NCBI GenBank assembly: GCA_029959085.1 | Contig: JARWIR010000021.1 | Coordinates: 19,245,620 to 19,309,619 of the forward strand | Origin: Nemophila menziesii | Taxonomy: Eukaryota; Streptophyta; Magnoliopsida; Boraginales; Hydrophyllaceae | Direction: 5' to 3' | DNA length: 64,000 nt | In this document: piece after piece, positions 57,691 through 64,000 of the stretch | How the letters are laid out: each line of letters opens with the position of its first letter | How positions within the stretch are numbered: the stretch's first letter is position 1 | Notes under the pieces: model-generated | Databases searched by the model: none | Told to the model about the DNA's origin: nothing | Seen by the model: the letters and a program-made list of their open reading frames with translations, nothing else | Program-made: the position numbers and the translations under genes

Positions 57691-59045
57691 ACATCTTACT
57701 CTCTACAAGTATTACAGGTTGTACGCAAGTTTTAATGATAATTTAGATTCGTTCTCAGGGACTTGGTGTGTTATACGAATGGATTAGAAGAAAGTGTAGT
57801 GAGAATTAATTCAATGAATTAAAAGAAAATAAAAGTAAATATGAGAAATTATGGAGAGAATAATGATTAACTAAATACTAATGCAAATAGATAAAGATGT
57901 GAGAATAAGATGAGAAATATAGCTCAGGTTTGCTTGTATGCACTTATCCTTCTATTTCTTTTACTAGTTATAAGGGTGATTAAAACTCTTAAAGTAAGTA
58001 GCCAGGAATCTATATTCCTCTTAACCCCCTTCTGGGTGGACTTTGGTGGCGACCTAACAATTACCAGGGGACTTGGGTAAGGGGACCCTGCGCAATGATC
58101 GGTTGTTAATCTCAAACCCTAATGACTGTCTAGTTAGGCAAGCCCTTCCGGATCACTATCGCACATTAGAAGTTTATGTGGTGTTTCAACTATTAGACAC
58201 CCCTTCTGGGTGACCATACAACTGCTATCAATGCGGTAGTCTATACTCGTGCACTAGCAAGAACTACGGTCAATAAATCAAAGCACATAAAACAAATATA
58301 AAGGTTAAGAAGCTCAATCGATTTAAAAAGGTTTTCCCAAACAAACTTGGATAGAATAAAGTAGAATTCAAAGATGCAAAACCCAAGCTATGGGAAAATT
58401 AGTTCATGCTAAAAAGAAATAAACTAAAATAAAGATACATACTGTCAACTTGCTTCTCTTGATGACTTCTAAGAGTAATGTAAATTAAGAACTGAGAAGG
58501 GACATGTTTACAATGATAAGAGAGTGTATATATAGGGGTTAAGATGACCCTAGGTCTAAATCTTGGAGTATAAGGTAAGTAATTTGAGTCCAAGTCCAAC
58601 TCAAATTCGTTTCCTAAAATATAGGATAGGATAAACATTGCTCACTGTTTTGGTTATATCTCCTTCGTTATTGGGCCGATTTTCTCCCACTTTATATAGA
58701 AACGGCCGCAGAAGAAATATAAATCTAAATCCTTAAGGGCTCATCCAAAATCACAGCCGATTCAAAGTTATCTTCACTTTAGTAGACATAGCTGCAAAAT
58801 TTTAGATTTATTTGGCAGCTTTTCTTTTCCTAATTCAACTCTACTTCCTTTTATCTATTGATTCCTTTCATATCTTCTTTCCTTAACTCTTTCGAATTGA
58901 TTTGGCATCTAATTATATTCTATAAACCTTAAGAGCTTCACATTACCACACAAATTAAACCATATATGCTCCAAAAGTAATAAATCATAAAATAAAGACA
59001 TGAATTAAGAAATTATCAAATAACGGGGAAAATCCCTAACTAATT
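57690..59045 (-). mobile_element. Second Athila-like LTR, inverted
   Basis: The minus strand matches the LTR at 54990-56516 from TTAGGGATTTTCCCC (59035) through a TATA-like CTATATATACAC (58541-58530), AGCATGAACTAATTTTCC (58405), the block AGTGATCCGGAAGGGCTTGCC (58160-58140), GGGTCCCCTTACCCAAGTCC (58090-58070), to GTCCCTGAGAACGAATC near 57750. It adjoins the gag remnant without a recognised internal domain of its own. It cannot be the 3' LTR of the gag-bearing element, because it is inverted. Ends approximate. Confidence 0.7.
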
Positions 59046-59361
59046 AATCAAATACACCTAAAATTTGAGTGTTCCAATTCTTACAATATGGTAGCTCCTC
59101 GGGTACTGCAGTATAATTCGTCATTCTCTGAACGTGCTGAAAACCAAGAAATAGCTAAGATACCCAACATTGATATGGATTAAACAAATTGGATAACATT
59201 ATTGAAAAAACTAAAATTATTGGCTAACCTATAGGACATATAAGCATCCATTAAATTACTTTGATTCCAAATCAGAGGGAATCTTTGAATTTGGGAATGT
59301 TGTAGACAATGCTATCGTACACAAAATACGACCAACTGAATGTTAGGATCAAATCAATGTC

Positions 59362-60062
59362 CTAAAAAAATATAGACTCGTCCACACCATGGGTGCTAGT
59401 GTGGGCAATAAAATAACCAAGGATATACAATACAAAAAGTTGCTTGAACTTCTCACCGTAAGTCCTACAAGCAAACAACCTCTCCTCTATACTAGTCAAC
59501 TTAACAGATTTATCACTCATCCAATGTCCAGTAAAACCTAATTCTAGATCTCGATACTTCGAGTAGGGAATACCATCTAAGGGGGAGGGACCTCTTCTGA
59601 GCAAACCTAAGAATTTATGGACATCTAAGTATGAAAAGGGAAGCCTACTTCCCATTTAAATAGAAGTAATTGTTACTACATCAAATATATGTACCATAAA
59701 TTGGCAGATTTCAAGTTTAGAACATTTTGGGGGAAATCGAGAAAATCCCCAAACCCCAGTTCTACGATAAACGATACATTTTAGGAGAGGATAGCTTTGT
59801 TACAAGCTTAGCCACCTGTATTAACTGTAAAATAAGCAGGCAGGTTACACAATGTAAGACACCCAAGTTATGGAGTATAATTTTTTAACTCTAAAATTAA
59901 AAATACAAGGAAAAAAAAAAGCTCACCTGATTGACTTCATCTTCCTCGCTCTCGTATCCACTTTGAGCTTCTTGGTAGCTCTGCCTTCCTGCCTCGTCAT
60001 AGATCTCCCTTTGATGAGAGACATGCAATAATATTGCACTCGGTTTGACTCCAAGCAGGCAT
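59362..60062 (-). pseudogene. Unassigned transposon-associated gene fragment
   Basis: On the minus strand a frame just upstream of a GTGAGC donor (near 59928) reads DEAGRQSYQEAQSGYESEED. A second block at 59655-59362 reads SYLDVHKFLGLLRRGPSPLD and later YGEKFKQLFVLYILGYFIAH. The LDVHKFLGL and FVLY-x-LG-x-F features resemble DUF1985/PMD-like proteins carried by MULE and CACTA elements, but I cannot assign it firmly. Typical coding composition and a plausible splice site suggest a former intron-bearing gene. The region between (59660-59925) is non-coding. Confidence 0.35.
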
Positions 60063-61290
60063 ATCTAGGAAATTTGACTAGTATTTGTTCACCATTAGAG
60101 TTCTAAGTACACACCAAAAACACAAATTTGATTATATATATACAAAAGAGAAAATAAAGTTAAACAAAACAAGCATATATAAGTTAACTTAAACATAGAA
60201 ATATGCCCCACTTGTTGAGGGTAGACTTGCCATGGAATCAATTAACAAAAAAAATTAACTTCTTAGTCCAATTAACAATAACAAATAACTGTCAACATAG
60301 GAATTATACAAAAAGCGGTAAATATATATAATCTGATAAAAACAAAGAACCCAAAATTCAATAGTTCACTAATATAGTAAAAACCCCAAACCACATATTT
60401 ACAAAAACTAATTCACTAGTCCAATAAAAACTCCAAATTCACTAAATCGGTAAAAAAACCCAAACCCCAAATTCAAGAAAACCCTAAACCCCAATAACTC
60501 TATATAAAAACTGAACCCCATAAATTCAAATTGAAATTCACGAATCCCCTAAACCCATATTAACAAAAACCTTACCTTAAATTTCCTTCAACTAAGTAAA
60601 CCGTTCAACATGGTATGAGAGCTTTAAGGTTACCTTTTTTTAGAGTGGCTCCACTTAGATCCTAAGTGAGACATTCTAAGAGTGAGAGAAAAATGATCGA
60701 GTGAGGAATTTGAAAGAAGAGAAGAGAACGACGATGTGCGTGAGAGGGGGTGGAGGAGAGAGAATCTCTGAGAGAGAAAGAGAGAGAGGGCTTGCGTGAT
60801 GAGAGCTTGCTTCCGTGGTGAGAGTAAAGATCGGTGGCGGTGGCGTTTTAAGGTGGTCACGATAATGGTGGTGGTTCTGGTTTTTAGGTGTGAGAGAGGA
60901 GAGGAGAACGACGATGTGTGTGTGTGTGTGTCTGAGAGAGAGAGAGAGAGAGAGAGGTTGATGTGAGAAATGATAGAGAACGAGATATGTTAGAACATCA
61001 CGTGCAAGGTAAGTGAAAACAGGTTTAAAGGAAAAGAAATTAAAACTCTACCAAGTTTACACATGGCAAAATTGTGTTTTTTTATTTAATTTCTACCTTG
61101 GTGAATTCTAACGAGAAAATACACTACAATGAAAATAAAACCAATAGTATATGCATGCATTGAAACGAAAATAAACAAGAGTTAGTAGGGTATAATCGTA
61201 AAATTACAAAATAAAAAATATTTTCGTTTATAAATTGTTGGACAACGGTTGAATACATACGTATCTAATTAAATAAAACCTTTATAATTA
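60063..61290. other. Unassigned stretch with GA/GT microsatellite
   Basis: 60340-60560 holds repeated AAACCCCAAATTC-type motifs. 60690-60960 is purine-rich, with (GT)n at 60915-60931 and (GA)n at 60933-60956. Short open frames here (60630-60860, minus) come from the GA-rich run. No gene recognised. Confidence 0.45.
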
Positions 61291-61296
61291 TTTTAT

Positions 61297-61567
61297 GGGT
61301 TAATTCTTAATAAACCTCTATAGTCTTTTCCACTATCCCGTAAAAAGCACTGTATTTTTTAAAGAATAGTGAGTTATGGGAAGATTTTCGAAACTCAAAA
61401 TCTGAGTTATGGAAAACTTCCCATAATTTAAAATTAGTTTTGAGAAATTTTCCATATCTCAAAATGTTCTTATGGGCAAAAAAATGGTGTCTTTTTTGGA
61501 AAAAAAAATGATAGCAGTAATGAATAGAAATTAATTCTAACTTGAGAGATAATTTAGGCATTAATCG
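61297..61567. mobile_element. Non-autonomous MULE family 3, second copy (271 bp)
   Basis: Inverted relative to the copy at 21419-21776: left GGGTTAATTCTTAATAAACC then CCACTATCCCGTAAAAAGCA; right ends CATTAATCG. A perfect 9-bp direct repeat TTATTTTAT lies at 61288-61296 and 61568-61576. The interior has a short version of the GAGTTATGGGAAG repeat (61370-61470). A (TA)n run follows at 61579-61600. Confidence 0.85.
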
Positions 61568-61954
61568 TTATTTTATAATATATATATATATATATATAAT
61601 TCCACAAAACCTAATTACTTCAAAAGATATGCTGAAAATTTCATAACTAATACTTATCTTTTTCCTTTTTATCAATTCTTCTATATTTTTCGTGTATGAA
61701 AGAAGCACCCATTTTAATTTCCATAAATAATCGGTTTTTTGATAGTGATATACTTATATCCGCTTAAAGCCAATTAATTAATTAACTCCATCGAGTCATA
61801 TATAACGGCCGGCCGTACATAATTAATAAGGATTTATTATGGAATTTTTTTCCTTACCGACTCTATGAAGATATAGTATCCATTTCATGAATAAACAAAA
61901 TAGTGTTATGTTTAGGATTATTTTTTTCCTTAATTTTACTAAATTTTATATACA

Positions 61955-63297
61955 ATAATTTTAATGCTTAATAAACTCCTGCACTCTTGTGTAATTAGTC
62001 CGTAAAAGGTACGGTTTTTTTATCGTTTTTTTTATCAAAACAGCAGCCTTCGATCTTCTCTATATCTTCCAACAGTTTCGTTACTTCTAAATTATTTGAT
62101 ACCGTGATTAACAAACCTTCTCTATATCTACTAACAAATCTGAGACAATTGAACTTAGTCAACAAACTATACTAACTACATCCTACCATGAGTATAATGA
62201 TTTACGATTTGAGAAGTAGAATGACCTTTGATTAGTAAAACAAGTAGTCGGAATTACAGAATAAAAAAACAACAAAAAAGAAAAACAGTTTCGGTTCCGA
62301 GTTTCGGAAGTTTTTTCCAAAACTCAAACCGTTCTTCAAATCAAAGGTAAAAAGCATAAAAAATGTCGTATACATCATATATTATAATATATATATTCAT
62401 TTTTTATTACTTCACAAACATTTAAAAAAAACAAAAATCCAAACAAAATAAAAATAAAGCAAAAAAAAAGTAATTTGAGGTATGGGAAAATTCTCCGAAC
62501 TCAAAATCTGAGTTCTTAGAATTTTACCATAAAACAAACTGTTCTTTTTTTTTTTTTGTTGCATATTTCCTGTAATCCACAAACATTTGGTAAAATGAAG
62601 AATATTAAGAATGCAAAAATTAAAAAATACTAAAAGAATATCAAGAATGCAAAAATTAAAAAATACTAAAAGAATATCAAGAATGCAAAAATTAAAAAAT
62701 ACTAAAAGAATATCAAGAATGCAAAAATGAAGCTAAAAAAAAAACAGTTTGAGTTATGGAAAAATTTCCAAAACTAAGAATTTGAGTTCTGGGAAATTTC
62801 CCAAAACTCAAAATGCTTTTTTTCTTTTGCTACATCTTTGTTCTGTAATCCAAAAATAATAAGTATATATCATATTTTATGATATATACTTATTGCTTTG
62901 TTATTCATAAACACTAAAAAAGAACTAAAATATATCAAGAATGCAAAATAAAGTTAAAAAAAATCAGGATATGTCACAATTTAACAGGGACTTATAATAC
63001 AATTTATTATAATTAATTAGATACATATATATTTAAGATAAATCATGATTGATTTTTAAGCATTTATATTATAATTGTACTATTAACTTTTATCTTGATG
63101 TTTACAATTATAGTGGTATCAAATGGTTTACAAACATGGAAACTGTTTAGAAGATATAGAGAAGATCGACAGTGACGCTGGTAAAAAAAAGGCAAAAAAG
63201 GTAAGAACAAAATGTATGATGCTTTTATGTGCAAATAAATGACAGTTGTAGTGAAAAAGATATAAATCTAGCGTGAGAGGTTTCTTAGACATTAATT
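61955..63297. mobile_element. MULE family 3, long member
   Basis: The left end (TTTTAATGCTTAATAAACTC near 61960) and right end (inverted GAATTAATGTCTAAGAAAC at 63297) match family 3 termini. Inner arms also pair: CGATCTTCTCTATATCTTCC near 62050 with its inverse near 63160. The middle contains spaced family repeats (AACTC...GAGTT with GGAAAATTTCC, near 62310, 62480 and 62760) and a 36-bp tandem array. No ORF of note. TSD not identified. Confidence 0.65.
62609..62728. repeat. 36-bp tandem repeat
   Basis: A unit of AAGAATGCAAAAATTAAAAA followed by ATACTAAAAGAATATC is repeated about 3.4 times with almost no variation, inside the long MULE family 3 member. Near identity suggests recent expansion. 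Confidence 0.9.
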
Positions 63298-63607
63298 CTA
63301 AATTTATTTATCCATCTGTTTCAGAATACTTTTTCCATTTGTTTTTTTTAGTTAAACATAAATTTTATAAAAAGGTCACAAAAAGATCCAAAAGTTGTTA
63401 TAAAAGTAAGCTAATATTCGTAGGTAGTGTATCTCTACTATCATATCTGTCAACTGAAGATTCGGGTTGAAGGCCCAATTGCCAAACAACAAGCCTCAAA
63501 ACTTTTTTTCATTTGTTTTCACAAATACCCCTATTCAGTTATATTGATTTATATTTTCAATAAATATTTAACATATCAGAATGTAATAATAGAAATTTGT
63601 AATGAAA

Positions 63608-64000
63608 TATTATAAGGATCAATGCTCAAGAAACCCTTCACGTTAGATTTAATTCTTCCTTACTACAACCGTTATTTTTTATAAAAGGCATCATACATTT
63701 TTTTTTTTTTTTGTTTTTTATCACTATCGTTGTCGGTTTTCTCTATATCTTCCCAACAGTTTCCATGTTTTTAAACCATTTGATACCACTGTAAATGTAA
63801 ACATCAATATAAACGTGAAAAGTAAAATTATAATATAACTACTCAAAAATTAATCATGATATTTCATTAATATATATAAATCTAATTAAATATAATAAAT
63901 TGCACTATATGACTCTGTTATTTTTTGACATAGTCTATTTTTTTTTTCTTCGTTTTGCATTCTTAATATATTTTAGTTCGTTTTTAGTGTTTGTGAATAA
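63608..64000. mobile_element. MULE family 3, fourth member, cut by the window edge
   Basis: Starts near AAGGATCAATGCTCAAGAAACCC and reads as an inverted copy of 62880-63297 (for example TTTCTCTATATCTTCCCAAC at 63738 versus its inverse near 63160, and TTAGTGTTTGTGAATAA at the end versus its inverse near 62905). The two elements face each other across 310 bp (63298-63607). The right end lies outside the window. Confidence 0.7.

Noticed and set aside
57690..59045. 3' LTR of the gag-bearing retrotransposon
   Set aside because: It is in the opposite orientation to the 5' LTR and gag; a true 3' LTR must be a direct repeat.

Overview
The window reads as repeat-rich nuclear DNA of a flowering plant, most likely a eudicot. 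Three things point there: two plant-type very-long-chain fatty-acid elongase (3-ketoacyl-CoA synthase, KCS) genes with GT-AG introns, an F-box/FBA gene remnant, and a dense nest of plant transposons (L1-type LINEs, Athila-like Ty3/gypsy LTRs, FAR1-type MULE transposase, hAT, non-autonomous MULEs, tRNA-derived SINEs). The DNA is AT-rich and nothing resembles an operon, ribosome binding site, CRISPR array or plasmid. I cannot name the species.

Only two genes look intact. KCS copy 1 (12826-14252, +) has two exons coding for 449 aa. KCS copy 2 (42643-44355, -) has two exons coding for up to 486 aa. Both split at the same phase-0 position shortly after the catalytic Cys, and both keep Cys, His and Asn at the same spacing. 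A third KCS-derived piece (24235-24690, +) is a broken C-terminal fragment, so the window holds the remains of a local KCS family, possibly pulled apart by transposon insertion.

Layout. 0.4-1 kb: plant mobile domain (PMD) pseudogene. 1.2-2 kb: degenerate array, microsatellite, small foldback element. 2.2-12.6 kb: LINE remains interrupted by a SINE and a solo Athila-like LTR. 12.8-14.3 kb: KCS copy 1. 14.8-15.4 kb: hAT element with 8-bp target-site duplication (TSD). 15.4-21.4 kb: near full-length antisense LINE with 13-bp TSD. 21.4-23.4 kb: two non-autonomous MULEs. 24.2-24.7 kb: KCS fragment. 25.4-27.7 kb: LINE. 28.4-31.6 kb: degenerate array, SINE, MULE A. 31.8-32.9 kb: F-box pseudogene with a hAT inserted about 40 bp 5' of its ATG. 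34.2-38 kb: MULE with a nested MITE, then MULE B. 38.7-41.8 kb: orphan RNase H, LTR fragment, third copy of a MULE family. 42.3-44.4 kb: SINE and KCS copy 2. 45.0-46.8 kb: long-TIR element with a possible captured sulfhydryl-oxidase exon. 47-51.3 kb: antisense LINE. 53.8-59 kb: FAR1-type transposase pseudogene, Athila-like 5' LTR plus gag, then an LTR of the same family in the opposite orientation. 61.3-64 kb: three members of one MULE family, two facing each other.

The strongest structural observation is the number of non-autonomous elements whose ends can be fixed to the base by 8-10 bp TSDs. At least seven are MULE-like, from several unrelated TIR families. The window therefore records repeated MULE activity around a small KCS gene cluster. 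I see no convincing undescribed biochemical system. The candidates worth a second look are the KCS paralogues, the promoter-proximal hAT, and the minisatellite-bearing and exon-bearing MULEs. Boundaries of degraded elements are approximate and are stated as such.
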